Shown piece after piece: positions 8,219 to 16,779 of a DNA stretch of 62,204 nucleotides. The DNA comes from JAEYKI01 sp036679405 (lineage in GTDB: Bacteria > Bacillota > Clostridia > Christensenellales > Christensenellaceae). The stretch's first letter is position 1, and each line of letters begins with the position of its first letter. The stretch is taken from NCBI GenBank assembly GCA_036679405.1, contig JAVBVZ010000027.1:1-62204 (forward strand), given 5' to 3'. Made by a program: the position numbers and the translations under genes. The notes under the pieces are model-generated. The model was not told the origin of the DNA. It was given only the letters and a program-made list of their open reading frames with translations, and did no database searches.

Positions 8219-9394
8219 TTATAAAACAGGTTTGTTCCCATAATAAGCGTCCGTCATTATTTTCTTTGCTTCCTCAAAGGTCGGCTTTTTAGGCGAAAGG
8301 TTTGCCGCCATAGAACTGTCCAGTCCGGAAAGAAAATCGTCAATTTTATCCATAAATGCGGTTTCCTCAATGCCCATCTCACGAAAACTGTGCGGAATGC
8401 CCACGCGCGCGTTGAAGGCCCAAAGATATTCTACAAGTCCGCGGCAACGCTCCTGCTCTCCGCCTTTGTATCCCAATCTGCCTCCAAGCTTCGCATATAC
8501 GGGATGAGGGGAATGGAAAGCAGTTGTATATGGAAGCAGCAGCCCGCAGACCAGTCCATGCGGCAGTCCAAAATAAGGTCCGGGCTGATCCAGCGTATGC
8601 ACCAGGCCGGCACTTGCATTGTTTATAGCCACCCCTGCCATTGCTGCGCTGTAATGGCAGGCTTCCCTGGCCTTCGCCTTCTGCAGGCTTCCCGCGGGTG
8701 CATTCACAGAATCCGCAAGGTTTTCCAAAATATCCAGCGTAGCTGCCAGGGCCAATGTCACTACCACCGGAGAAGACGCCTTGCAAACGGCTGCTTCAAT
8801 GGCGTGGGACAGCGCGTCCATCCCGGTATGCGCCGCAATCGCATCGGGCAGCGTGTCCGTAAAATCCGGATCCAGCACGGCATAGGCCGGCATAATGGGA
8901 AAACCCAGGATCAGTTGTTTCTGCATGGTATCCTGATTTACAAATACCGCGCAGCAAGTCGTTTCCGAGCCTGTCCCGCTTGTTGTCGGCACGGCGGCGA
9001 TCACGGCTTTGCCCGTCGTTTCCGGGATCTGGAAAGGCTTAAATGCATCCTCAAAGTCAAGTTCAGGATGTTCGTAAAACAGCCACACCGCCTTGGCCGT
9101 GTCCATAACCGAACCGCCGCCTACTGCTATAAACAAATCCGGCTCAAATTCTCTTGTACCGTCCACGGCATTTAAAATATCGCTAAAAAACGGTTCGTTG
9201 CGTATATCCGCTACAAACCGGCTCTCGCAGCCGCCCCCAGCCAAAATGTCGCTCAGCCTTTTTTTTAAAACATCATCCATAATACGGCCGTCATAAAATA
9301 TTGCGGCTCGTTTCTTGCCAAGGCTTGCCAAAAAAGACACGCTCCCGCGTCCCGTTACAAGTTGGCTTTGGTGTAAAACGAAATATTCACCCAT
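8219..9394 (-). CDS. iron-containing alcohol dehydrogenase
   Basis: This 391-residue member of the group III (iron-dependent) alcohol dehydrogenases interconverts an aldehyde and an alcohol with NAD(P). The nucleotide-binding GGGSVMDTAKA motif, the family signature around TTSGTGSE, and the metal-binding histidines in GMDALSHAIEA and GLVHTLDQPGPYFGLPHG are all present. The start at 9394 follows GGAGG by about eight bases; an upstream in-frame codon would add 16 charged residues and no better site. It is the last gene of the minus-strand block and begins 57 bases after the 3' end of tRNA-Sec. With the aldehyde dehydrogenase at the other end of the block it could handle the aldehyde side of the same pathway. 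The substrate is unknown. Confidence 0.93.
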   Translation of the reverse strand: MGEYFVLHQSQLVTGRGSVSFLASLGKKRAAIFYDGRIMDDVLKKRLSDILAGGGCESRFVADIRNEPFFSDILNAVDGTREFEPDLFIAVGGGSVMDTAKAVWLFYEHPELDFEDAFKPFQIPETTGKAVIAAVPTTSGTGSETTCCAVFVNQDTMQKQLILGFPIMPAYAVLDPDFTDTLPDAIAAHTGMDALSHAIEAAVCKASSPVVVTLALAATLDILENLADSVNAPAGSLQKAKAREACHYSAAMAGVAINNASAGLVHTLDQPGPYFGLPHGLVCGLLLPYTTAFHSPHPVYAKLGGRLGYKGGEQERCRGLVEYLWAFNARVGIPHSFREMGIEETAFMDKIDDFLSGLDSSMAANLSPKKPTFEEAKKIMTDAYYGNKPVL

Positions 9395-9450
9395 CAATCC
9401 TTCCTCCTTCGCCAATTCCTTTTTATTATTTTTCTCATTCAAAAAAATTA

Positions 9451-9548
9451 TGGCGGGAGTATGTGGGAATCGAACCCACCTAAGCAGCTACTCACTGCTC
9501 ATACTGGTTTTGAAGACCAGAGGGCACACCAGCGACCCATCTACTCCC
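9451..9548 (-). tRNA. selC: tRNA-Sec (UCA anticodon)
   Basis: The minus strand encodes a 98-base tRNA with encoded CCA. The acceptor stem is GGGAGTA paired with TACTCCC. The anticodon arm CTGGT-CTTCAAA-ACCAG carries UCA, which reads UGA. The long variable arm is a 7-bp stem (TGAGCAG with CTGCTTA), and the T arm GTGGG-TTCGATT-CCCAC is normal. The large variable arm, extended D arm and UCA anticodon together define selenocysteine tRNA. It begins only five bases after the selB stop codon, so it is probably cut from the selA-selB transcript. Confidence 0.97.
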
Positions 9549-9553
9549 ATATA

Positions 9554-11482
9554 TTATTCGATAAAAAAGTCTTCCCGGCCGGTCAGCCTACGCAGGTCTC
9601 CCGTTCGCTTTGTAATTTTATTCCGGTCGCAATACTCTAAAAAAGCATATGCGTACTTGCGTGAAGTACTAAGTCGGTCCCGCAAAGCTCCCAGCGAAAT
9701 TTCCCCGTCTGCCGCCTGTATCTCCCGCATAACTTTAAGCGCATTTAAAAAATGATCCTTGTGCAAAAAAATCTGTGGGCTTATACAAACCAGCGTGTGG
9801 CTGTCCAGCATGGACTGCAAAACCTGCTTAAAGATCTCACGGTCGGATGCGGATGAAAAACCCTGCTGCACATCATCCAGATTAGGGACAGAATAGCCCC
9901 CCTGCGCATAAATGCCGGACACTTCCTGTGCAATTTTTTTCTGAGCGTCGCTGTATATTATTTGGAAGGCGCCAAGAGCCGCCCTTTGGCCTTCTATATG
10001 AATGATCCCCCGCTCTGCAAAAATATCTAAAATCCCGTCGGCGGCCGCCGCGTCGGCTTCCGGCAAAAGGCGTCCTTTAAGTTCGTCTTTTCGCATACCC
10101 GCCTGCAGAGGATTTAGCTCATGATACTGCTCCAACAGCAGGGTCAGTCTTTTTTGAAGATCGGCCAAATAGCTTTCATGTACAATAATTTTTCTGCCTA
10201 CAAAAACAAGCTTTGACAAATCCGCCAATTTTCCGGCTTCTTCTTCCAGTTCTTCCTCGCTTATAAAAAGGCGCCTGCTGAGTTCCCGGGCTGTCTCCAA
10301 CTTTGCGCTATGTTCCAAGGTTACCTGCAGTATTTTTTCCTCTAAAGAACCCTTTTCCTTTATGGCAAGGCCCTCCAGTACTGGCGGGTCCATGCGTTTG
10401 TGCTTCACGGGATTTGATTCCAGTACAACGCCTCCGCCAATCGTCTCTACAGGAGAATAAAAACGGACAATAAAATGGTCGCCCGTTTTCGCGGCAATCG
10501 GCTCATTTAGCCGGAGCTGGGCATAACAGCTTTTTCCCGCCTCCAGCGTATCCCGGTCCAGCAAAACCGCCTTGCACAGGGTATGCCTGGTCTCATGGTA
10601 CAGGTGCAGGGTAGACGCGCTTTGAATACTGCGTGAGGCGCCGTTCATCACGGAAAGCCTGACGTCCAGCATCAGCGTATCCCGCATAGACTCGGGGGCG
10701 CCCAAGGTATCGCCACGCATGATTTCCTCTTTTTTTACAGCGGAAAGGTTAAGGGCCACACGCTGCCCCGCCTCGGCTTTCTCCACATTTTCACCATGAA
10801 CCTGTATTTTGCGGACTTTTGCCTTTCGGTTTCCCGGAAAGATCGCCACCTCGTCCCCGGCTGCAACGCTTCCTTCGGCCAGGGTTCCGGTCAAGACGGT
10901 TCCAAATCCGTCCATCACAAAGACCCTGTCTATCGGCAGCCTGAAAGTTTTCTTTACGTCCTTGCTGTGCACACTTTGGACAATCTTTGTAATCTGCGCT
11001 TTCAACAGGTCTATTCCTTCGCCCGTAAAAGCGGAAACCTGCAGCACAGGCGCATGCTCTAAAAAGGTTCCCTTAAGCTCACATTGCAGGTCATAGCGTA
11101 CAAGCTCCATCATTTCTTCATCTACAAGATCGGATTTTGTAATCACCACAATGCCGTTTTGAACATCCAGCAGTGATAAAATGCCCAAATGTTCCCGCGT
11201 CTGTGGCATCACGCCTTCATCTGCCGCCACCACAAACAGGACCATATCCATACCGCTTGCACCCGCCAGCATGTTTTTAATAAACTTTCCGTGTCCGGGC
11301 ACATCAACAATACCGGCTTTATCCCCGCCGGGTAGGTCCAAAAACGCAAAACCGATATCAATAGTAATCCCGCGTTTCTTTTCTTCTATCAGACGGTCGG
11401 TATCAATTCCTGTCAGGGCTTTTATCAGGCAGGTTTTCCCATGATCAACATGGCCCGCCGTGCCAATGATAATATTCTTCAT
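9554..11482 (-). CDS. selB: selenocysteine-specific elongation factor SelB
   Basis: SelB is the GTPase that carries Sec-tRNA to ribosomes stalled at UGA next to a SECIS hairpin. At 642 residues it has bacterial SelB length. The N-terminal EF-Tu-like domain shows G1 GHVDHGKT, G3 DVPGHGKF and G4 TKSD; domains II and III follow to about residue 350, and the C-terminal 280 residues are the winged-helix repeats that bind the SECIS RNA. The start MKNIIIGTAGHVDHGKT sits directly at the G1 motif, with GGAG upstream. It lies between selA and tRNA-Sec, directly serving the two Grd selenoproteins upstream in the same block. Confidence 0.98.
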   Translation of the reverse strand: MKNIIIGTAGHVDHGKTCLIKALTGIDTDRLIEEKKRGITIDIGFAFLDLPGGDKAGIVDVPGHGKFIKNMLAGASGMDMVLFVVAADEGVMPQTREHLGILSLLDVQNGIVVITKSDLVDEEMMELVRYDLQCELKGTFLEHAPVLQVSAFTGEGIDLLKAQITKIVQSVHSKDVKKTFRLPIDRVFVMDGFGTVLTGTLAEGSVAAGDEVAIFPGNRKAKVRKIQVHGENVEKAEAGQRVALNLSAVKKEEIMRGDTLGAPESMRDTLMLDVRLSVMNGASRSIQSASTLHLYHETRHTLCKAVLLDRDTLEAGKSCYAQLRLNEPIAAKTGDHFIVRFYSPVETIGGGVVLESNPVKHKRMDPPVLEGLAIKEKGSLEEKILQVTLEHSAKLETARELSRRLFISEEELEEEAGKLADLSKLVFVGRKIIVHESYLADLQKRLTLLLEQYHELNPLQAGMRKDELKGRLLPEADAAAADGILDIFAERGIIHIEGQRAALGAFQIIYSDAQKKIAQEVSGIYAQGGYSVPNLDDVQQGFSSASDREIFKQVLQSMLDSHTLVCISPQIFLHKDHFLNALKVMREIQAADGEISLGALRDRLSTSRKYAYAFLEYCDRNKITKRTGDLRRLTGREDFFIE

Positions 11483-11503
11483 TCAAATCTCCGCAAAGAA
11501 GAA

Positions 11504-12910
11504 TCACTCAGCCGCGGCAGCGGACGAGCTTTGGGCAATACAATCCGCAATATATGGGAAATCTTCTTCTTCCAGCGTACGGACATCCAAAAGCAACCTG
11601 CCCCTGCATATACGGGCAATGACCGGCCTATCGCTTTTTCGCATGCGGGATTCCATCTCTACAACCGAAACACTTTTCGGATCAACCGCTACAACGGCTG
11701 TGGGCAACGTTTGCCCCGGTACGGAACCTCCGCCAATCTGGCTATAGTCTTCCCAAACATCGATCACGCAATCCGCCTGTGTCCTGAGGATCGCTTCTTT
11801 AAAAAGTGCCGCCTTTTCAAGAAGCTCCGGCAAACGCGCCGCAATCATGCGGATAGTCGGAATATCCTCGCTTGCTGTCCCTTCCATATATATACGCAGT
11901 GTCGCTTCCAGCGCTGTCAGCGTCAGCTTGTCAATCCGAAGCGCGCGCGTAAGCTGGTTCTTTTTCATAGCGCCTATATATTCCTTTTTGCCGACGATCA
12001 CACCGGCCTGTGGCCCGCCCAACAGCTTATCTCCGCTGAAACAAACAACATCCGCACCTTCAGCTATGCTTTCGCGGACCGTCGGCTCTCCGTATATACC
12101 ATATTTATCAAGGCTTTCAAAAGAACTGCTTCCAATATCATGCACCACGGGAACACCGTATTTACGCCCCAAAAACGCTAGATCTTCAACTGTAGACGCC
12201 TCGGAAAACCCGACAATTCTATAATTGCTGGTATGCACCTTTAAAAGCGCCGCCGTCTGTTCCCCAATCGCATTTTCAAAATCAAACATATGTGTTTTGT
12301 TGGTGGTTCCAACCTCAACCAAAACACTTCCGCTTGCCTTCATGATTTCGGGAATTCTGAAAGAATCACCGATCTCAATCAGTTCCCCTCGTGAAATCAC
12401 AATTTCTTTTTTGTCCCGCGAAAGGGTGCTGAGTATCAGCATCAGGGCAGCGGCGTTATTGTTCACCACCATTGCAGCTTCGGCGCCGGATAATTGGGTC
12501 AGCAATTTCTCCACATGGGTATACCGGCTTCCCCGTTCGCCTTTTTCAATGTCGTATTCCAGCGTAGAATAGCCCGCCGCAGCTTCTGTAACGGCCCGTG
12601 CCGCTTTTTCACCCATTTTAGCGCGCCCAAGATTGGTATGCAAAATAATGCCGGTCGCATTAATCACCGGCCGCAGATTCATAAGTGTTTTTTCATGAAT
12701 CATCCGCTCTGCCTTCTTTAGAATCTCTTCCATCGCAGGCACCGCCTCCTGCCCGCCTTTCAGAATCCCATCCCGCAGGCCCTCTAGAACTTCCCTCACC
12801 GCCTCTCGGACAACAAACTTCGGGAAGCCGGATGCGGCGCCGGATTTTTCAAGGCAGCCGATCACTTCATCTACTTTTGGGATCATACGCAGTATAGAGT
12901 TTTCATTCAT
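11504..12910 (-). CDS. selA: L-seryl-tRNA(Sec) selenium transferase SelA
   Basis: SelA is the PLP enzyme that converts seryl-tRNA(Sec) to selenocysteyl-tRNA(Sec) using selenophosphate. The protein is 468 residues, normal for bacterial SelA. It has the N-terminal helical tRNA-binding domain and a fold-type I aminotransferase core. The PLP lysine lies in CFSGDKLLGGPQAG, and the conserved NATGIILHTNLGRA segment is present. The start at 12910 follows GGAGGCAAAAAG; the upstream in-frame extension of seven codons has no separate site. It follows grdD by 60 bases and precedes selB by 21 bases, all in one direction. Confidence 0.98.
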   Translation of the reverse strand: MNENSILRMIPKVDEVIGCLEKSGAASGFPKFVVREAVREVLEGLRDGILKGGQEAVPAMEEILKKAERMIHEKTLMNLRPVINATGIILHTNLGRAKMGEKAARAVTEAAAGYSTLEYDIEKGERGSRYTHVEKLLTQLSGAEAAMVVNNNAAALMLILSTLSRDKKEIVISRGELIEIGDSFRIPEIMKASGSVLVEVGTTNKTHMFDFENAIGEQTAALLKVHTSNYRIVGFSEASTVEDLAFLGRKYGVPVVHDIGSSSFESLDKYGIYGEPTVRESIAEGADVVCFSGDKLLGGPQAGVIVGKKEYIGAMKKNQLTRALRIDKLTLTALEATLRIYMEGTASEDIPTIRMIAARLPELLEKAALFKEAILRTQADCVIDVWEDYSQIGGGSVPGQTLPTAVVAVDPKSVSVVEMESRMRKSDRPVIARICRGRLLLDVRTLEEEDFPYIADCIAQSSSAAAAE

Positions 12911-12970
12911 CTTTTTGCCTCCATCTGCCAAAATAAGCTTTCGGGTAAAACGCAGAATGCTCTTTGAGCT

Positions 12971-14125
12971 CTATTCAGCCAGCCACTTTCCGGCCACCAG
13001 GATCTTCCGTGCTTCTTTAAGGTTCCTGTCCGAGACTAAGATAGCCGGCCCTGTACATCCCATCCCGCTTTCCGCGTATATATCCTGTACCCAAAGTGCG
13101 CGCACGGCATCTTCCAGATCCATGATTTCTATACCCGATATCTGCTCGGTAACCACTTCTTTAGACGGCGGACGCACTTCCGCTTTCTTATCTGTGCCGG
13201 GCGCTTTCAAGTCCTCCAAAATCGTCTGCAGCCCTGCTTTTGAGGCCGCGGCAAACTCTCTTTGCGCAACATCGGTATACTTTCCGGCCGACATTTGGGC
13301 CGCATATTCTATCGCACCGGCAACGACAGGTGCGCCCGACGCACGCGAAACAATCCCCACCAACCGTTCATATCCTTCGCCAATGCCCGGGCCATATCCC
13401 CATCCGATGGATTCAAAGCTTCCTCCGGTCGTATACGCGGACAAGGTTTTCATAATAATGTTTCCGGTCAGCGAATCGCATACCATCACATCGCATGTGC
13501 CTCCCAGCAAATCGTTCCCTCGCATGATACACCCGCCGTCCGAACGGCCGGACGATGCAAACAAAATCTCATATCCGTTTTTCTGAAGCTTCATAAGAGC
13601 GCTTTCGGCCTGCCGGGCCCCGTCAATGTTCAGTATGCCCACCTTTGGGCATACTACGCCGCACGCTTTTGCCGCTATAATCCCATAAACGGCATTCTTC
13701 ACCATTGCTTCTCCCCGGCTGAAAGACGATGTACCGGTTGTCGTTGCCACATACATTTCACGGCCCCGCCCCGGCGTAAGCGCGCGTCCGACGGTAGATA
13801 CCCCTACCGGGAAAAGATAATGCATTGCAACCGCGCCGTCTGCCTCACCTTCGTCCAAAAGCTTCTCCATAATGCAGAAAGCTTCCTCCGCCGTTTCGGC
13901 CGGAAGCGTTTTCACGCCTTCCCCTTGGGCCGTGCCTATATATAAGACGTCTATACCTTTTTCACTGGCCCGCATAGCGCCTTCCATTACGTTTTTTTCA
14001 CCGTGTTCGCTGCCAATACCCACGACCGCAATTCTGGCAGGGCTTTTAAAACGTCCGGTTTCCAGGCCGTTTGCCATATCCAAAAATGTTTCTGCAATCG
14101 CTTTCTGGACAGAATAATCAGACAT
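12971..14125 (-). CDS. grdD: glycine/sarcosine/betaine reductase protein C, subunit GrdD
   Basis: GrdD is one of two subunits of protein C, which receives the carboxymethyl-selenoether from GrdA and releases acetyl phosphate. It is 384 residues, matching the family. The conserved cysteine in ESGMGCTGPAILV near the C-terminus corresponds to the residue reported to carry the acetyl thioester. The start at 14125 is chosen because GGGGTGAGG precedes the ATG; a GTG three codons earlier is possible. It overlaps or abuts the grdC stop, indicating translational coupling. This subunit is shared by all Grd substrates, so it does not define specificity. Confidence 0.95.
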   Translation of the reverse strand: MSDYSVQKAIAETFLDMANGLETGRFKSPARIAVVGIGSEHGEKNVMEGAMRASEKGIDVLYIGTAQGEGVKTLPAETAEEAFCIMEKLLDEGEADGAVAMHYLFPVGVSTVGRALTPGRGREMYVATTTGTSSFSRGEAMVKNAVYGIIAAKACGVVCPKVGILNIDGARQAESALMKLQKNGYEILFASSGRSDGGCIMRGNDLLGGTCDVMVCDSLTGNIIMKTLSAYTTGGSFESIGWGYGPGIGEGYERLVGIVSRASGAPVVAGAIEYAAQMSAGKYTDVAQREFAAASKAGLQTILEDLKAPGTDKKAEVRPPSKEVVTEQISGIEIMDLEDAVRALWVQDIYAESGMGCTGPAILVSDRNLKEARKILVAGKWLAE

Positions 14126-14130
14126 CTTCC

Positions 14131-15666
14131 TCACCCCTGTTTTTCCATAAGCGTCGCTGCAAAATCACGCATAGCCTCCGCGATCAGTCCTTTTATCTGC
14201 TCCTTGGAAACGCCGCCTGTCTCCTCGGCGCCGGCATTCTCGGAAACAATGAAGGATATGCCGTCAAACAGGTTTGTCATGCGGCCCAGAAAAAGGCTGC
14301 CTTTTCCAATGATCATTGCATTTTTGATTTTTCCGGCTAGAATATCCCTGCATGCAAAACCCAGATAAGGTACGCCGGAAGGAATATGCCCCTGCGTTGG
14401 TGCCCAACCGGTCATTCCATGTTGTTTCGTAAACTCTTCAATTTGGCCCCGCTCAATTTCCTTGCGCATAACAGCAAGTGCAGCAATCATTTTATAATTG
14501 GAAAGCGGAATATCGCCAGCACCTGCCGGTTTGGTGATTTCCGGGTTCTGCATTTCAACGGCGTACTTGTCCACATCCAGTATTTTCATGCCCGCCCGGT
14601 CAAGAGGAGCCGTTACCAGAGAAGAAATCACAGCCTGCGGAGACGAACCCGTTCCCACCGTATGGTTTCCAATGATCCGGGTATTGATTTCAGGATGCTT
14701 TCCATCGTTTTTGCTAACCAGTACAGCAAATCCGCCTAAAACGTCTTCCAGCACCGGCATTCCTTTTTTTACATGGTCTTTGCCGTTCATGCCCAGTTTT
14801 GCCGTGCAGCCGCCTGCTGCAACAATAATGTTTTCGCACACACCGGCCGACACTAAAGATGCCGCATGTATGAGCGCGTGTGCCGGTGCCGCACAGAAAG
14901 CGCGCACATCGCATCCCGAAGCATGGCTGAGCCCCGCAACCTCAGCCGCCGCCTTTGCAAAATTGCCGCCACCCCGCTGGTTCATATCGCCGCAAGCCTC
15001 TTCCGAGCAGTCGATCACATAATCTATGCTCTCTTTGGAAATGCCGCTCTGATGCACAACATGCAATAGTGATAAAACGCAACTGGCTTTGGAAATCAGG
15101 TTTTCATGAATCACATGTGCGGATAAATTCGGGTCAACATCATGCGCCCTTTTCACGCATCCAACCAGTTTACCCATATGCAGTAAAGGCTCCGCATGCT
15201 CTTCTTCAACCAGTTTTGCAACTTCTTCGCTGTCCGTACCGTCTTTGATCCTTGCCATGATATCTTCGCCAATCAGCGGATGAGCCGCAAGACTGGGTTT
15301 TGTCTTCGCCACAAAATCGGCCGAAAGAAATACCAGTTCAAACACGTCGCAAGCCTGCACCAGCAATAAAAACTCATCCTGGGGCATGATCTCACCAAAA
15401 GGCCCGAAGCGCTCGGCTCTGCCTTTTGCTGCATACCACGGCTGCTCGGCCGCAGCCAGTTCTTCCGGGGTCGCATTCCCTATATACGTCTGATTCGGCA
15501 AATATGCTGCCGCATCTTCATAACTGCGTATATGCCCCGGCAGTTCTTTTAAATATTCAGAGCCGGGATTCACCACCCGTTCCGTTGTCTGCGTTGTTCC
15601 GTTCTGCATCACCATATCCGGAACATGCGCAAGTATATATCCTGTTCCCATGATTACACTGTTCAT
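14131..15666 (-). CDS. grdC: glycine/sarcosine/betaine reductase protein C, subunit GrdC
   Basis: GrdC is the beta-ketoacyl-synthase-III-like partner of GrdD in protein C, the acetyl-phosphate-forming component of the reductase. It has 511 residues from the chosen start. The thiolase-like fold is visible, with a cysteine-containing segment HASGCDVRAFCAAPAHAL and the glycine-rich AAGGCTAKLGM and NHTVGTGSS segments. The start at 15666 follows GGGAGGAATTCCT; the upstream frame runs into the repeat array and is not coding. It lies 262 bases after grdA, separated by an unusual series of hairpins that may reduce its expression relative to grdA. Confidence 0.95.
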   Translation of the reverse strand: MNSVIMGTGYILAHVPDMVMQNGTTQTTERVVNPGSEYLKELPGHIRSYEDAAAYLPNQTYIGNATPEELAAAEQPWYAAKGRAERFGPFGEIMPQDEFLLLVQACDVFELVFLSADFVAKTKPSLAAHPLIGEDIMARIKDGTDSEEVAKLVEEEHAEPLLHMGKLVGCVKRAHDVDPNLSAHVIHENLISKASCVLSLLHVVHQSGISKESIDYVIDCSEEACGDMNQRGGGNFAKAAAEVAGLSHASGCDVRAFCAAPAHALIHAASLVSAGVCENIIVAAGGCTAKLGMNGKDHVKKGMPVLEDVLGGFAVLVSKNDGKHPEINTRIIGNHTVGTGSSPQAVISSLVTAPLDRAGMKILDVDKYAVEMQNPEITKPAGAGDIPLSNYKMIAALAVMRKEIERGQIEEFTKQHGMTGWAPTQGHIPSGVPYLGFACRDILAGKIKNAMIIGKGSLFLGRMTNLFDGISFIVSENAGAEETGGVSKEQIKGLIAEAMRDFAATLMEKQG

Positions 15667-15728
15667 AGGAATTCCTCCCTGTCTTAATAATGTCGCTCGA
15701 ATGCTGATGCACCGGGCGTATTGCTCTT

Positions 15729-15873
15729 CCAAAAGCTTAACGGCCTTTGACGGAGCATTTTCTGTCCCCGAAAAGCCTGATACCTTTGGCTTTCCTGTCT
15801 TCGCTCCCCAAGTCTGACGACTTTTCGGGGATCCCGGCTTTACACCCCAAAAAGCCTAACGGCTTTTCGGTGA
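15729..15873 (-). repeat. four imperfect hairpin repeats between grdA and grdC
   Basis: Four related units occur at 15729-15749, 15766-15795, 15804-15832 and 15844-15873. Each is a short inverted repeat built around CCGAAAAGYC, a 4-base loop of GTYA type, and GRCTTTTCGG, best read on the minus strand. Stems are 7-12 bp with some mismatches. The 19-45 bp spacing and sequence similarity show tandem amplification of one hairpin unit. None carries a long T run. Confidence 0.7.
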
Positions 15874-15887
15874 CCCCGTATTAAAGC

Positions 15888-15920
15888 AATGGTGACGGAC
15901 GCCTGGCGCCCGTCACCATC
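15888..15920 (-). terminator. strong hairpin just after grdA (attenuator or mRNA stabiliser)
   Basis: ATGGTGACGG-CGCC and GGCG-CCGTCACCAT arms pair over about 14 bp with one mismatch and a 3-base loop, starting eight bases after the grdA stop. The following sequence on the minus strand is not a T run, so partial termination or protection of the grdA message from decay is more likely than full termination. Confidence 0.6.
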
Positions 15921-15928
15921 ACAGACCC

Positions 15929-16399
15929 TCAGTATTTGCAAAATTCGTTTCGAATCGCTGACATTTCTTCAGCTATATTGTCAACATCAAGAACCATTTC
16001 CATCATGCCGACCTGCTCTTCATAAATGTCCTGGGGTATTTCTGCTTTCATTTCCTGCTCGCAGATATGATACACTCTGAGTCCCAACTGGACCCCTGTC
16101 AATGGACCCGCAAACGTGGGGTCTCCGGCTGTTACGGTCTCTGCGGCCAATCCTGCCGCTTCACCCTCCGCAGCGCCAAGAACAATCACAATGTTCTCGG
16201 GCCCGTATTTTTCAGCCATCTCTTTTACCCGTTTCTGGTTTTCAAGATCCATTGCCCCTGCGGCCGTTCAGACAAAGCATTCTGTAGATGAAAATACGAT
16301 GTCCGCGCCCGCGGCTTTTACGCATGCTTCAATCGCAGGACCGGGTATTCCGTCTCTGTCGCCGATAATGATCACTTTTGCACCATTCAGCAGACTCAT
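15929..16399 (-). CDS. grdA: Grd complex selenoprotein A (GrdA), read through in-frame UGA
   Basis: GrdA is the small carrier selenoprotein that attacks the substrate held by protein B and carries the carboxymethyl group as a selenoether to protein C. From the ATG at 16399 the frame reads MSLLNGAKVIIIGDRDG, passes an in-frame TGA at 16268-16270 as codon 44 in the motif CFV-Sec-TAAGAMDL, and continues to the stop at 15929, giving 156 residues, the family length. AGGAGG precedes the start. The Sec44 position and context are the known GrdA redox centre. The coding continuity on both sides of the UGA, plus nearby selA, selB, tRNA-Sec and selD, rules out a pseudogene. A SECIS hairpin should lie just after the UGA. 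Confidence 0.97.
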
Positions 16400-16455
16400 T
16401 TCGCATTCCTCCTCACTTTATTTTAAAATTATAAGGCAGATTGACGCCGTAATCC

Positions 16456-16773
16456 TTAAAGGTATTTTGCAATCATCGCCTCAATGTTTGCTTCGGTGGC
16501 GTCGTCTTTCACAAGTTCTTCCACTTTTTCCCCTCTTTGGTAAATCGCAATCACCGGCACGCCCAAAATGCGCTGTCCAATGGCCAAACGCCGGGCACGG
16601 GTAATATTGAGCGAAGTAAATTTTATTTTTGATCCGTGTTTCGCTTCCATGCTGTGCACAAAAGGCATCAGTGCCTGGCAGGGGACGCATCCGTCCGAAC
16701 AAAAATCCACCAAGACGGTGCCCTGCGCTTTCAGGACTTCTTCCTCAAAATTTTCCTTCGTCAAATCCAACAT
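16456..16773 (-). CDS. trxA: thioredoxin of the Grd system
   Basis: This 105-residue thioredoxin is the electron donor that re-reduces the oxidised selenoprotein A. The active site is GCVPC (residues 28-32) instead of the usual WCGPC. This variant is known from the thioredoxins linked to Grd systems of amino acid-fermenting clostridia. The cis-proline segment VPVIAIY is present. It lies directly between trxB and grdA, with a 6-base gap to trxB, so the two are co-translated. Length and fold are otherwise standard. Confidence 0.95.
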   Translation of the reverse strand: MLDLTKENFEEEVLKAQGTVLVDFCSDGCVPCQALMPFVHSMEAKHGSKIKFTSLNITRARRLAIGQRILGVPVIAIYQRGEKVEELVKDDATEANIEAMIAKYL

Positions 16774-16779
16774 AAAACA

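Noticed and set aside
15929..16399. GrdA frame appears broken by a TGA
   Set aside because: The stop falls at codon 44 in the exact selenocysteine motif of GrdA and the coding sequence continues on both sides. It is recoding, not a pseudogene.
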